Position numbers and translations under genes: made by a program
In this document: in pieces, positions 16,435 to 24,438 of the stretch
Layout: the number at the start of each line of letters is the position of its first letter
Position numbering within the stretch: the stretch's first letter is position 1
The notes under the pieces: model-generated
Database searches by the model: none
What the model was told of the DNA's origin: nothing
What the model saw: only the letters and a program-made list of their open reading frames with translations
Assembly: GCA_030681895.1 (NCBI GenBank)
Contig: JAUXRI010000134.1
Location: 1 to 64,000 of the forward strand
Origin: Myxococcales bacterium
GTDB lineage: Bacteria; Myxococcota; Myxococcia; Myxococcales; Myxococcaceae
Direction: 5' to 3'
DNA: 64,000 nt

Positions 16435-17138
16435 CACTTCGCCGAGGCCCGAATCGCGGCGGCGAGGGCCTGGGGCGACTGCGCGCCGTTCAGCGACTGA
16501 CCGCCGATGACGAAGTGCGGAACGCCGGTGATGCCTCGAGTCGTCGCGGCAGCAGCTTCGGCGCGCGCGGCGTTTCGACGGGCAGGGTCATTCAGCGCAA
16601 CGCGTACAGCGTCGGCATCGAGGCCACGGGCGCGCGCGAGCCCGGTGAGGACCTCGACGTCTCCCAGGTTCTGCCCGTCTTCGAAGTGCGCCCGATGAAT
16701 CGCCTCGAGCAGGCCCGCGCGCTGCTCGACCGGAGCCCACGCGAGCAGCACGTGCGACGCCGTCGTGTCGGGCGAGACGCGCACTTTGTCCCACGCGAAA
16801 CGAACGCCATACGGAGCGCCCGCCGCCGAGACGCGCTCGAACATCGCGTCGAGCCGGTCGAGGCCACCGAACTTCGCGCCGAGGTGCGCACGGAAGTCAC
16901 GGCCCTCGGCCGGCGTCTCGGGGTCGAGCAGGAAGGCGTGGTGCACGACGTCGACGCGCACGTCCTTCGTCTCGGCGACGACGGTGTCGAGGTTGTGCAA
17001 GCCGATGCGGCACCAGGGACAGATGGTGTCGTGCCACACATCGACGCGCACGGTCGGAAGGGGCGGCGCCGTGACTGCGGGCTGTGAGCGGGTGCACGAG
17101 ACGAGGCTCAGCACGAGGACGAGCAGCGAAGAACGCAT
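16434..17138 (-). CDS. FrnE/DsbA-like thiol oxidoreductase lipoprotein
   Basis: A 234-aa thioredoxin-fold protein of the DSBA-like (FrnE) family. A short signal ends LSLVSC (Cys15), so it should be membrane-tethered in the periplasm. The active site is C40-P-W-C43 in the context DTICPWCRIG, and the cis-Pro loop is GITGVPHFVIGG near the C-terminus; both are intact. The long helical insertion (about 75-190) is usual for FrnE. Cytoplasmic FrnE proteins are common; the lipoprotein signal makes this one unusual. It probably forms or isomerises disulfides in exported Cys-rich proteins, which abound nearby, including the coupled downstream gene product. Confidence 0.88.
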   Translation of the reverse strand: MRSSLLVLVLSLVSCTRSQPAVTAPPLPTVRVDVWHDTICPWCRIGLHNLDTVVAETKDVRVDVVHHAFLLDPETPAEGRDFRAHLGAKFGGLDRLDAMFERVSAAGAPYGVRFAWDKVRVSPDTTASHVLLAWAPVEQRAGLLEAIHRAHFEDGQNLGDVEVLTGLARARGLDADAVRVALNDPARRNAARAEAAAATTRGITGVPHFVIGGQSLNGAQSPQALAAAIRASAK

Positions 17139-17282
17139 GCGCGTGAGTCACTCGACACGACAGGGCAGTCAAGTCGAAGGGAGTTGCTCTGCGGCAGCAC
17201 CCAGCGAACAGGGCGGAGCGTTCTCGCGGAGACGGCTGCGAGGACGAGCGACGGCGACACGACCTGAAGGGGCTCCCCTCGC

Positions 17283-17735
17283 CTACGGCTTCTTTGGCTT
17301 TGGCCGCGCGAAGAACACGTCCACGTAGTCGACGACGTTCTTGCCCTCGCAGTTGCTCATCTCCTTCAGCCGCCAGTACTTCCGAGCGCCAGTGATGCCG
17401 AAGGTGAAGCGCCCGCTCCGCTCGCAGACCTGGCCACCGTTCACGTAGCTCACCTTCGTCGTCACCGTGCCGTCGAGCTCGAAGGTCTTCGCCGTCACCT
17501 TCGTGATGCGGCCCTTCACCGACGCGAAGTCGCCCTTGGCGTTCTCCTGAATGGCCTCGAGCTGAAGCTCACCCTTCGTCGGCTCAGTCAGCTTCGCCAC
17601 TCCGGGCGGGTCGCCAATCCACTGCAGGTTGAAGACGTGTTCGCCCATCAGTTGGTCCGCCATCTTCGGGTCGTCGATGGTGGTGGGCTGGCACAGCGTG
17701 AGCGCGACGAGGAGCGTGAGCACGAGCAGGAGCAT
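17283..17735 (-). CDS. Small lipoprotein of unknown function
   Basis: A 150-aa protein with hydrophobic start MLLLVLTLLVALTLCQ; Cys15 fits a lipobox (LTLC). The mature part has two Trp-containing strands (FNLQWIGDPPG, KYWRLKEMSNC), a Glu/Lys-rich beta region and a KKP C-terminus. CERSGRFTFG and SNCEGK supply two further Cys. The fold might be a small lipocalin-like or immunoglobulin-like barrel, but this is not demonstrable. It lies 33 bp from the hemolysin III gene on the same strand. Confidence 0.68.
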   Translation of the reverse strand: MLLLVLTLLVALTLCQPTTIDDPKMADQLMGEHVFNLQWIGDPPGVAKLTEPTKGELQLEAIQENAKGDFASVKGRITKVTAKTFELDGTVTTKVSYVNGGQVCERSGRFTFGITGARKYWRLKEMSNCEGKNVVDYVDVFFARPKPKKP

Positions 17736-17768
17736 CGCACAGCGCCGCGCCCCGACGGTGCGGTCAGC

Positions 17769-18443
17769 TCATGGGAGTTGCTGAATGCGCCACACCGCCG
17801 CGTAGTGCAGCGCCGCCGCGAGCAGCACGAGCAGGTGGAAGATCTCGTGGTACCCGAACACCGACGGCTTCGGGTTCGGCCACCGCTTCGCATAGACGCC
17901 CGCGCCGGTGATGTAGACGACGGCGCCAGCGAGCAGGAGGGACACGGGCCCCCAGCCGATGGTCGCGGGCAACGAGAAGACGAGCGGCGAGGCCGACAAG
18001 CCCAGCACCACGTACACGCCCGCGCGCAGGCCGCGGTGGCCATGGTCGTTGACGAAGGCGTGCACGATGCCGGCGACGCCGCCCAGCCACATGCCGACGA
18101 GGCCGAGGGTCCAGCTGTGGGGTGAGACGAGCGCGGCGAACGGCGTGTACGTGCCCGCGATGAGGAAGAAGATGCCGCAGTGGTCGACGAGGCGCAGGCG
18201 GGCGCGCGCAGCGTGGCTCCACATCGGCCGGTGGTAGAGCGCCGAGAGGCCCAGCATGCCGGCGACCGACGCGCCGTAGATGAGGCCTGCCACGTATCGC
18301 CAGCCGGACTGTGGGGCGAAGGCGAGCTCCACCGCGCCCCCGAGCGCCACGAAGAAGCCGAGGAAGTGGAACACGCCGCGGAGCGCGGGCTTCACCTTCT
18401 CGGGCTCTGTCGCACCCATCACGGCATCGGCGGTCATCGTCAT
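17769..18443 (-). CDS. Hemolysin III family (PAQR/TrhA-like) membrane protein
   Basis: A 224-aa protein with seven predicted membrane helices, the PAQR-superfamily layout. Metal-site residues are visible: SALYHRP with HAARARLRLVDHCGIFFLIAGTYTP (split across two segments) and the C-terminal GYHEIFHLLVLLAAALHY, giving the three His and one Asp typical of the zinc site. Relatives influence membrane energetics or fluidity (TrhA) and are misnamed as hemolysins. The ATG at 18443 is used; one at 18437 is possible. Next upstream on the same strand is the PAP2-desaturase fusion, 71 bp away. Confidence 0.88.
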   Translation of the reverse strand: MTMTADAVMGATEPEKVKPALRGVFHFLGFFVALGGAVELAFAPQSGWRYVAGLIYGASVAGMLGLSALYHRPMWSHAARARLRLVDHCGIFFLIAGTYTPFAALVSPHSWTLGLVGMWLGGVAGIVHAFVNDHGHRGLRAGVYVVLGLSASPLVFSLPATIGWGPVSLLLAGAVVYITGAGVYAKRWPNPKPSVFGYHEIFHLLVLLAAALHYAAVWRIQQLP

Positions 18444-18514
18444 CAAAGGAATCGTCGCACCGACACCGTCACTGAATGGTCATCGCGCTTCGACGAGAAG
18501 AGCTTGGCAGGCGG

Positions 18515-20065
18515 TCAGGTCGAGCGGGGAACCGTCAACGGCAGTGACTCGGCTTCGTCCGCCCGCGGCACGGCGATGGCTTCAGGCTGGGGGCCCTTCA
18601 CGAAGAAGCGAATGAACGACGCGAGGTACGGCGGCCGGCGTCGCGACGCGTCGTCGAACGACGGCAGATACAGCCACGGCACCTTCGGGTGCTGGTGATG
18701 CGCGAGGTGCCAGTTGAAGTGGAGCAACAGCGCCTCGTACAGCCGCGGCGCCTTCAGGTTGTGCGCGCCGTCGAGCGCGTCGCGAGGCGAACCGGCGTGC
18801 GTGACGTATTGCTGCGACGCCCAGCACAGCCCGCCTGCCGCCTGGAGCAGCGCCCACGTCCACCCGAACGTCACCACGCCCAGCGTCTGCACCACCACCG
18901 CGCCGAGCGCCTCGAGCCGCACGCGTCGCAGCACCGAGTCCGTCACGCCCTTCACCATCGCGTCGGCGTCGGCGTGGAGCGGCGCGAACTTCGTGCGCAG
19001 CGCCTGTGGCCACACCACCAGCAACACCGTCGCCAGCGGCACCACCGCCCAGAAGCCGCCGAGGTAGAGGAAATAGAAGTACGCCCGTCGCGCGAACACG
19101 TCGTCGTGCGGCTCGAGAATGTCGAAGCGCTCCACCTCGCTGCGGTTTCGCCGGTGGTGCCCGAGGTGGCACATGCGCAGGAAGCTGAAGCTGCCCGGGA
19201 AGCAGAAGGCGAGCAGCACCCCGAACGTCTCATTGAGCCAGTGCGTCTCGTGAAAGATGCCGTGCTCCGCGTCGTGCAGCAGCGTGTACGCAGGCAGAAA
19301 GAGGAACGCGAAGGCGATGGTGGGGAAGACGAGGCCCACGGTGGAGCTCGACCGCGAAGCGAGCCACTGACAGCTCACCAGCAGGCCCATGATGCCGAGC
19401 GCGAGCGCCACGTTGAGGCCCGAGGGCGGGCGGGGAATGAGCGCTCCCGGACGCGCTGGTTCGACGCGCGGCGGAAAGAAGACCGCGTTCACCGCGAACG
19501 CGAGCAGCCCACCGGCGACGACGTCAGCGACGAAGTGCTGCTTCACCGTGAGCGTCGAGACGGCGATGGCGAGCGCCCAGAGGAGCCAGAGCGGACCGCC
19601 CTTCGCCTCACGCAGCCGCAGCGCCACCAACGTCGACGTGGTGACGTGAATCGAGGGCAGGGTGTTGCCGGGCAGGTCGTCGCTCCACATCGAGGCGAGC
19701 GCGGCGTGCAGCCAGGCAGGGTCGACACCATCGAGTGACGGCCGTGGGTAGTGAGAGGGCACCAGTACGAAGCCGAGCCAGCACAGGACGTTCGCCGTCA
19801 GCACCGCGCCGAGCGTCTTCGGGTACTCGCCCGGCTTCGCCCACCACGCGGCGAGCGGGAGCATCACGTAGAAGGACACGTAGATGAGCCACGAGAGGGG
19901 AAGGAACGGAATCCACCCGTCGAGCGGCACGAAGAAGTCGAAGCGCGGGGTGAGCGCAGCGTTGAGCCACTGGTAGATGACGAGCGTGCCGGCGACGAGC
20001 CCGAGCGTGCTCCCGATGCGCGTCGCGAAGTTCTTGTCGAGCAGCGCGATGAGGCGTGCGGTCAC
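18515..20065 (-). CDS. PAP2-type phosphatase/phosphotransferase fused to a fatty-acid desaturase
   Basis: A 516-aa two-domain membrane protein. Start: the GTG at 20065, because GGGAGGGG lies six bases before it; the frame opens further with a TTG at 20116. Residues about 1-220 form a PAP2/Aur1-Ipt1-like domain: SIHVTTSTLVAL with the SxH motif (about 138-140) and KQHFVADVVAGG (His near 178, Asp near 182), the second His-Asp pair. Residues about 230-490 carry the three desaturase His boxes: HDAEHGIFH (about 263), HLGHHRRN (about 300) and HLAHHQHP (about 452). Aur1-like enzymes move inositol phosphate or related heads onto ceramide. A combined head-group and acyl-chain modifier, perhaps for sphingolipids, is inferred. 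Both active sites look intact. Confidence 0.86.
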   Translation of the reverse strand: MTARLIALLDKNFATRIGSTLGLVAGTLVIYQWLNAALTPRFDFFVPLDGWIPFLPLSWLIYVSFYVMLPLAAWWAKPGEYPKTLGAVLTANVLCWLGFVLVPSHYPRPSLDGVDPAWLHAALASMWSDDLPGNTLPSIHVTTSTLVALRLREAKGGPLWLLWALAIAVSTLTVKQHFVADVVAGGLLAFAVNAVFFPPRVEPARPGALIPRPPSGLNVALALGIMGLLVSCQWLASRSSSTVGLVFPTIAFAFLFLPAYTLLHDAEHGIFHETHWLNETFGVLLAFCFPGSFSFLRMCHLGHHRRNRSEVERFDILEPHDDVFARRAYFYFLYLGGFWAVVPLATVLLVVWPQALRTKFAPLHADADAMVKGVTDSVLRRVRLEALGAVVVQTLGVVTFGWTWALLQAAGGLCWASQQYVTHAGSPRDALDGAHNLKAPRLYEALLLHFNWHLAHHQHPKVPWLYLPSFDDASRRRPPYLASFIRFFVKGPQPEAIAVPRADEAESLPLTVPRST

Positions 20066-20143
20066 GGAAAGCCCCTCCCGGCGGCGCACCGTGGAGGGAA
20101 GCGCTGTCGCCGTCAATCGCAGGCGTCAGCCGCGAAGGCTGGT

Positions 20144-20149
20144 TACCGT
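20144..20149 (+). promoter_or_regulatory. Candidate -10 box (TACCGT) of a leaderless transcript
   Basis: TACCGT, a TANNNT match, ends six bases before the lipocalin ATG at 20156, which lacks an SD. The 90-bp gap is shared with the divergent PAP2-desaturase gene. Confidence 0.33.
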
Positions 20150-20155
20150 GCAGAC

Positions 20156-20695
20156 ATGAAGACGCTCTGCCTCGCCTCTGCCGTGATGCTCGCAACAGGC
20201 TGTGCGGTCTCCAGCACCGAGCGCCTCAAGCTCCCGCCCTTGCAGACCGTCGAGCGCGTCGAGCTCAGCCGCTATCTCGGCACCTGGTACGAGCTCGCCA
20301 GCTTCCCGCAGTCGTTCCAGAAGGGCTGCACCGCCACGACGGCGAGCTACGCGCTCCGTGACGATGGCGAGATCGACGTCACCAACCGCTGTCGCAAAGG
20401 CGCGCTCGACGGCCCTGAGAACGTCGCGACCGGCCGTGCGCGTGTCGTCGACTCGAAGTCCAACGCGCGCCTCGAGGTGAGCTTCTTCCGCCCGTTCTGG
20501 GGCCCGTATTGGGTCATCGATCTCGAGCCGGAGTACGCCTTCGCCGTCGTGGGCCACCCGAGCCGCGACTATCTCTGGATTCTCAGCCGCACGCCGACGG
20601 TCCAGCCCGAGGTCTACGACGGCATCATCGCCCGCCTCGAGGCGAAGGGGTACGAGACGGGCCGACTCGTGAAGACGGCACACCCAGCGCCGTGA
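20156..20695 (+). CDS. blc: Bacterial lipocalin (Blc-type outer-membrane lipoprotein)
   Basis: A 179-aa lipocalin. The signal peptide ends MLATGC (Cys16), a lipobox. The first structurally conserved lipocalin motif is YLGTWYELASFPQSFQKGC (G-x-W at about 43-45), followed by ATYAL-like and DGEIDVTNRC strands; the third motif region is DYLWILSRTP, the usual Blc form. The length matches Blc. Such proteins bind lysophospholipids or fatty acids at the outer membrane and act in membrane repair. Its position, divergent from the lipid-modifying PAP2-desaturase fusion, suggests a lipid-related neighbourhood. Confidence 0.92.
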   Translation: MKTLCLASAVMLATGCAVSSTERLKLPPLQTVERVELSRYLGTWYELASFPQSFQKGCTATTASYALRDDGEIDVTNRCRKGALDGPENVATGRARVVDSKSNARLEVSFFRPFWGPYWVIDLEPEYAFAVVGHPSRDYLWILSRTPTVQPEVYDGIIARLEAKGYETGRLVKTAHPAP

Positions 20696-20811
20696 ACGAA
20701 ACGGGAGGCTCGTCACACCCAACGACACGCGCGTCACCCGCGTGCTCGGCGAGCGCAAAGCCGTCGAGACGGTGTCGACCAGCAAAGGGCGCGCGGCGAG
20801 GCGAGGTCAGC

Positions 20812-21453
20812 TCAGTTGCTCCCTTGCGCCATGATGCCCAGGCGCACCGGGTCCTTCACGCGCACGTGCCGCCCCGACTCGATGACGCCCATGTCGACGA
20901 GCTGGCGCAGGCAGCGCGACAACGTCTCGGCCCGCATGCCGAGAATTCGCGCCACGTGCTGCTTCGAGAACGGCGCCTTTCGCCCTGCGTCGACGAGCTT
21001 CGCGAACTCGAGCAGGAACCGCGCGAGCCTCGCCAGGGACGGCCCGCTGCGCAGGTTGGTGTCTCGCGCCGCGCGCGCGTTCTCGTCGACGAGCAGACCC
21101 ACGAGTGAGGCAGCAGGGGTGGTGGGGCCGACCCATTGTTTGAGGGCCGAGGGTGGGCTGGTGCAGACCGTCGAGTCGGTGAGCGCCTCGACCGAGGAGT
21201 GCGCTGGCCGGCTGGCGAGGCTCTCGGTCCCCAGCAAGGAGCGCGGACCCCGCACGGCGGACAACGACTCGCTCCCGCTCGGCTCGGTCGTCGAGATGCT
21301 CAGCAGCCCGTCGCGAACGAAGAGGACCTCCTGGGGAACGTCGCCTTGCAGCCAGAGCTGTTCGCCGGCTCTGACTTTGCGCGTCGTGAAGGGGCACGGA
21401 CTGGCTGCACCGACTGCACACTCACTGCATCGTGTGACTGATTCCTCGAGCAT
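20812..21453 (-). CDS. Crp/Fnr-family regulator with FNR-type cluster cysteines
   Basis: A 213-aa transcription regulator. The N-terminus has C9-x2-C12-x7-C20-PF, and C97 lies in ALTDSTVC; these match the positions of the four [4Fe-4S] ligands of E. coli FNR (CQDCSISQLCIPF and ETSMVC). A cyclic-nucleotide-type barrel spans about 20-115, a dimer helix about 118-155 and a winged HTH about 160-213. The recognition helix RAETLSR carries E176, S179 and R180, the Glu-x-x-Ser-Arg set FNR uses to read TTGAT-N4-ATCAA. An oxygen-sensing regulator is therefore inferred. No clear FNR box was seen in neighbouring promoters. It converges with the lipocalin gene. Confidence 0.88.
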   Translation of the reverse strand: MLEESVTRCSECAVGAASPCPFTTRKVRAGEQLWLQGDVPQEVLFVRDGLLSISTTEPSGSESLSAVRGPRSLLGTESLASRPAHSSVEALTDSTVCTSPPSALKQWVGPTTPAASLVGLLVDENARAARDTNLRSGPSLARLARFLLEFAKLVDAGRKAPFSKQHVARILGMRAETLSRCLRQLVDMGVIESGRHVRVKDPVRLGIMAQGSN

Positions 21454-21572
21454 GGCGACCTGCCGAGCACCGGGCGTGCCACCTCGGACTTGCTGGAGAT
21501 CACGAGAAGGGGCTGCGCAGGACTGACGCTGGGCACTTTCCCCGCGCAAACTTGGCGTCAGGGGCCTGTTCG

Positions 21573-22010
21573 TCATTCTGATGGCGTGACCTCGAGCAGG
21601 TCGACCCGTTTGATGCGGAGGTCGACCTCGAGCCGCGTGTATTCCCACGCGCCGCCCGCCCTCTTCTTCGCCACCACGTACAAGGTGGCCGCCTTTCTGG
21701 GGCCCTCGAGCGGAATCTCGAGGTCTGCCTCGCCGACGCCGTTCGCCTCTTCGATGGAGCCCTGGACAAGGAAGCCAGGGGTGATGGGCGTGCCGAGCGC
21801 GCTCTTCACCTCGTCGCTGGCTGACGCGCGGGCGAGGCTCTCGGCGTAGACGCTCGAGTTGCGAATGGCGGCGCTGACCCCGACGAGGGTGACGGTGCCG
21901 AACACACCGCAGCAGAGCACCGGCACCACGCAGCCCACCGGAATGAGCCACTTCAGGTTCTTCTTGAACCAGCGTCGCGGCGCAGGAGGAGCGTTCGGGC
22001 CCGGGGTCAT
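21573..22010 (-). CDS. Membrane protein with Coa1-like domain
   Basis: A 145-aa protein with one membrane helix near the N-terminus (WLIPVGCVVPVLCCGVFGTVTLVG) preceded by a basic, Pro-rich cytoplasmic tail. The following domain (SSVYAESLARASASDEVKSALGTPI then GEADLEIPLEGPRKAATLYVVAKK) looks like the Coa1 family, named for a mitochondrial cytochrome-oxidase assembly factor and common as a module in Myxococcota. The ATG at 22010 is used; a GTG at 22028 would add six residues. It lies just upstream, on the same strand, of the FNR-type regulator (119 bp gap), so oxygen-linked co-regulation is possible. Confidence 0.74.
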   Translation of the reverse strand: MTPGPNAPPAPRRWFKKNLKWLIPVGCVVPVLCCGVFGTVTLVGVSAAIRNSSVYAESLARASASDEVKSALGTPITPGFLVQGSIEEANGVGEADLEIPLEGPRKAATLYVVAKKRAGGAWEYTRLEVDLRIKRVDLLEVTPSE

Positions 22011-22046
22011 GGCCGCGAAAGAGAGCACGTCGCGGCGGGCGTGACG

Positions 22047-22721
22047 ATGGAGCAGAGTGCGCCGATGCGCCTGGCCGTGGTGGTGCTGATGCTGGTTGGG
22101 TGTCGCGAGGCCCGCGCGCCAATCGCCACACGCGGCGCCGTCTTCTTCCGCGACTTCGTCCCCGGCTACCAGAGGGTCGCCTCACGCGAGTACACGTTGT
22201 CGGCCTTCGGGAGTGCGTGGGAGCACGTGGAGTATCTCGAAGCGACGCCGACCGATGACGGGCGTGTCCGGTGCCTCGACGCCGTTCGTGCCCGCGCCGC
22301 CGCCGACGCGACGGTCGACGTCTTCTTCCTCTCGAACGGCGACTCGTACGCCCGGTGGCTCGGAGACCTCGAGGCGCCCGTGCGGCAGAAGCTGCGGCTC
22401 GTCTACAGCACCGGTGCCGGTGGCGCGTCGCAGGGCCCGTCGATGCTCCGGCTCGGCGTGCGCGCGTACGTCGGACACCCGGGAGGCAACGTCGCGCCGC
22501 TGTTCTACCGCGCGTTCCTCTCGCGGTGGGTCGGTGGGGCGTCGCTGCACAAGGCGGTGGACGATGGCAACGCCGAGACGAAGGACGACCTCACGGGCTC
22601 GATGATGAAGGGCCTGGCGCGGGGGCTCGATGCCGTCGGCGGGCCGCACCTCGATCCACCGGGCCTGTGGGCCGGCACCGAAGCGCAGCTCTTCGGAGAC
22701 ACGTCGCTGCTCCAGCGCTGA
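22047..22721 (+). CDS. Lipoprotein, possibly a catalytically dead caspase-like fold
   Basis: A 224-aa lipoprotein with lipobox LMLVGC. The ATG at 22047 is used; that at 22065 would give a shorter signal, and a GTG at 22041 is also possible. The fold pattern, VDVFFLSNGDS, then KLRLVYSTGAGGAS, then LGVRAYVGHPGGNVAPLFYRAFLSRWVGGASLHKAV (in parts), resembles the core strands of caspase/CHAT proteins, where an active Cys normally follows the second strand. Here that place reads STGAGG with no Cys, so if the fold is right the protein is an inactive relative. This is inference from pattern only. Confidence 0.66.
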   Translation: MEQSAPMRLAVVVLMLVGCREARAPIATRGAVFFRDFVPGYQRVASREYTLSAFGSAWEHVEYLEATPTDDGRVRCLDAVRARAAADATVDVFFLSNGDSYARWLGDLEAPVRQKLRLVYSTGAGGASQGPSMLRLGVRAYVGHPGGNVAPLFYRAFLSRWVGGASLHKAVDDGNAETKDDLTGSMMKGLARGLDAVGGPHLDPPGLWAGTEAQLFGDTSLLQR

Positions 22722-22777
22722 CGTCGGGGCGCCGGTGCCTCCGAGGACTCGTGGAGGTCACCAGCGTCTTCACCCCG

Positions 22778-24343
22778 TCAGCGGAGCGAGAGCAGGTGAC
22801 TCTCGCGCCACGGCGTCTGCGAGGTGTCGACGTAGAACGCCGCGCGTTTCCCCATCGCCGTCGCGTCGACCGAGCCCCCTGCGCCGACGACCACGAAGCC
22901 GCCATGCGACGCCATTCGAGGAGGCGCGTCGACAGGCAGCTCGAAGACGAAGCGCTGGCCGCCTTCGAGGTAGGTGAACGACAACGGAGCGGGCGTGCCC
23001 TGCGGCGAGAGCGGCGCGACGGTGGGGGGGTAGAGCAGCTGGCGCGCGTACGAGGCCGCCGCGGCACCGCCTCCCCCGCCGCCGAGCGACGAGACCGACG
23101 AGACGGCCGCAGCGCCCATGATGCACGCGTCGTCGCCGAGGGTCGCCGCGATGCAGCCCGTCGAGCCCATGGTGGACGTGCTGGTGAACACGAGGGGCCG
23201 CCGCACGTTGCCGACGGCGTTCTTGGCGGTCTCATGTTTCCTGCGCAGCATGAGCGGCGCGTTCTCAGAGGCGATGATGAGCAGGTCTTCGCCACCCAGC
23301 GCGTCGCAGGTCAGCCCGGGCCCACAGTGGAGCGCAGGCAGCGCCGTCGTCGACGTGGTGCCGCCGAACGTCGACGAGACACTCGAGACGGCCGCCGACA
23401 CGATGCCGGCACCGGGCAGCGCACCACGCGCCAGGAGAGCGCGCGCGACGACGGCCGTCGACACCCGCGTGAGGCTCGCGGCCGGCACGTCGGCGGCGAG
23501 CTCGATGCCGTCGAAGCGCACGGTGGCCGGCTGCCGCTCGGCGTTCACGTTCAGCACGTAGACGTCGGGCAGCGCGCGCTGGAGCACCGTCGCCCGCAGG
23601 TGGCTCGTCTTGCCGCTCGGCGGTGAGGGGCGCACCCAGGCGATGGCCGGGCTGCCGTCGGCAGAGAGAAGGTACGGAATGGCCTCGGCGTCGACGTCGC
23701 CCGGCCGAACGAAGACATGGGCCTCGGGGCACGGCATCAACCCGTCGGGGCTCGCGAGGAGCTGCACCGTCGCGACCGTGCCCACCGCTCCACCCACGTC
23801 GGTCTTGCAGTCGCCGTCGAGGTCGAGGCGTTGAGCCAGCGCGCCGCCCGCGGCGTGAAGGCCAGCGTTCACCTTCTCTCCGAAGGTCGCGCCCTGGGTC
23901 TGCTTCGGCACCGTCACGTTCATCGAGATGCGGCCATCTGCTGCCTCGCTCGGCGACAACACCAGCGTGACTTCTTCGCCAGCCGGCACCTCGGTCTCGA
24001 GCGAGACGTCTTCGACACCGCCGTCGACCTGCGCGAGCCGCACCTGCGTCTTGAGCGTGTCTTTGAGTCCGCTGGTGGCCTTCTCGACCACCTTCCGTTC
24101 CTGAAACGGGCCCACCTGAAGGCCTGCGTCATCGCCGCTCAGCCGAACCGTGGCAGGGGCGCCAGAGAGGTTGATGAACCGGTAGCTCAGCTCGACGAGC
24201 GCCACCCCTGCGTCGGTTGCCCCGGGCGCGCCTGCGTCGGCCACCTCGCACATCACCGGCGGGACAGGCTTGTCAGTGGGGAGAACGCACGACAGGGCAG
24301 ATGCACCCACAGTAACCACGGTCAACCACTTGGTTTTTATCAT
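22778..24343 (-). CDS. Large lipoprotein downstream of the sigma/alpha-2-macroglobulin genes
   Basis: A 521-aa lipoprotein; signal MIKTKWLTVVTVGASALSC with Cys19. Residues about 45-130 (VELSYRFINLSGAPATVRLSGDD) resemble DUF4397-like surface domains. The rest is beta-rich and Ala/Gly-rich, with two SSVSS-type Ser runs, a TSTSTMGSTGCIAATLGDDAC segment and a GGGGGG run near 430. No catalytic motif was seen. The start region is AT-richer than the gene body. It follows the anti-sigma/alpha-2-macroglobulin gene by 95 bp on the same strand and may be its last operon member or a target of the sigma factor. Confidence 0.72.
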   Translation of the reverse strand: MIKTKWLTVVTVGASALSCVLPTDKPVPPVMCEVADAGAPGATDAGVALVELSYRFINLSGAPATVRLSGDDAGLQVGPFQERKVVEKATSGLKDTLKTQVRLAQVDGGVEDVSLETEVPAGEEVTLVLSPSEAADGRISMNVTVPKQTQGATFGEKVNAGLHAAGGALAQRLDLDGDCKTDVGGAVGTVATVQLLASPDGLMPCPEAHVFVRPGDVDAEAIPYLLSADGSPAIAWVRPSPPSGKTSHLRATVLQRALPDVYVLNVNAERQPATVRFDGIELAADVPAASLTRVSTAVVARALLARGALPGAGIVSAAVSSVSSTFGGTTSTTALPALHCGPGLTCDALGGEDLLIIASENAPLMLRRKHETAKNAVGNVRRPLVFTSTSTMGSTGCIAATLGDDACIMGAAAVSSVSSLGGGGGGAAAASYARQLLYPPTVAPLSPQGTPAPLSFTYLEGGQRFVFELPVDAPPRMASHGGFVVVGAGGSVDATAMGKRAAFYVDTSQTPWRESHLLSLR

Positions 24344-24438
24344 TGATGTATGACCCGGAAGTCAGCGTTCGGCCAACGGCCCCCGGGGTCTCTTGCTTGT
24401 CGTCTCGAGAGGGCTGGAAGGTGCTCGTCTCGGGAGGT

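Noticed and set aside
18425-18445. FNR-box-like TTGATGACGATGAC at the hemolysin III start
   Set aside because: The second half matches only 3 of 5 bases and the sequence covers the start codon region, where Met/Thr codons explain it.
20696-20811. Inverted CACGCG/CGCGTG pair between lipocalin and FNR-type genes as a bidirectional terminator
   Set aside because: The arms are only 6 bp, no T tract follows, and such pairs are frequent by chance at this GC content.
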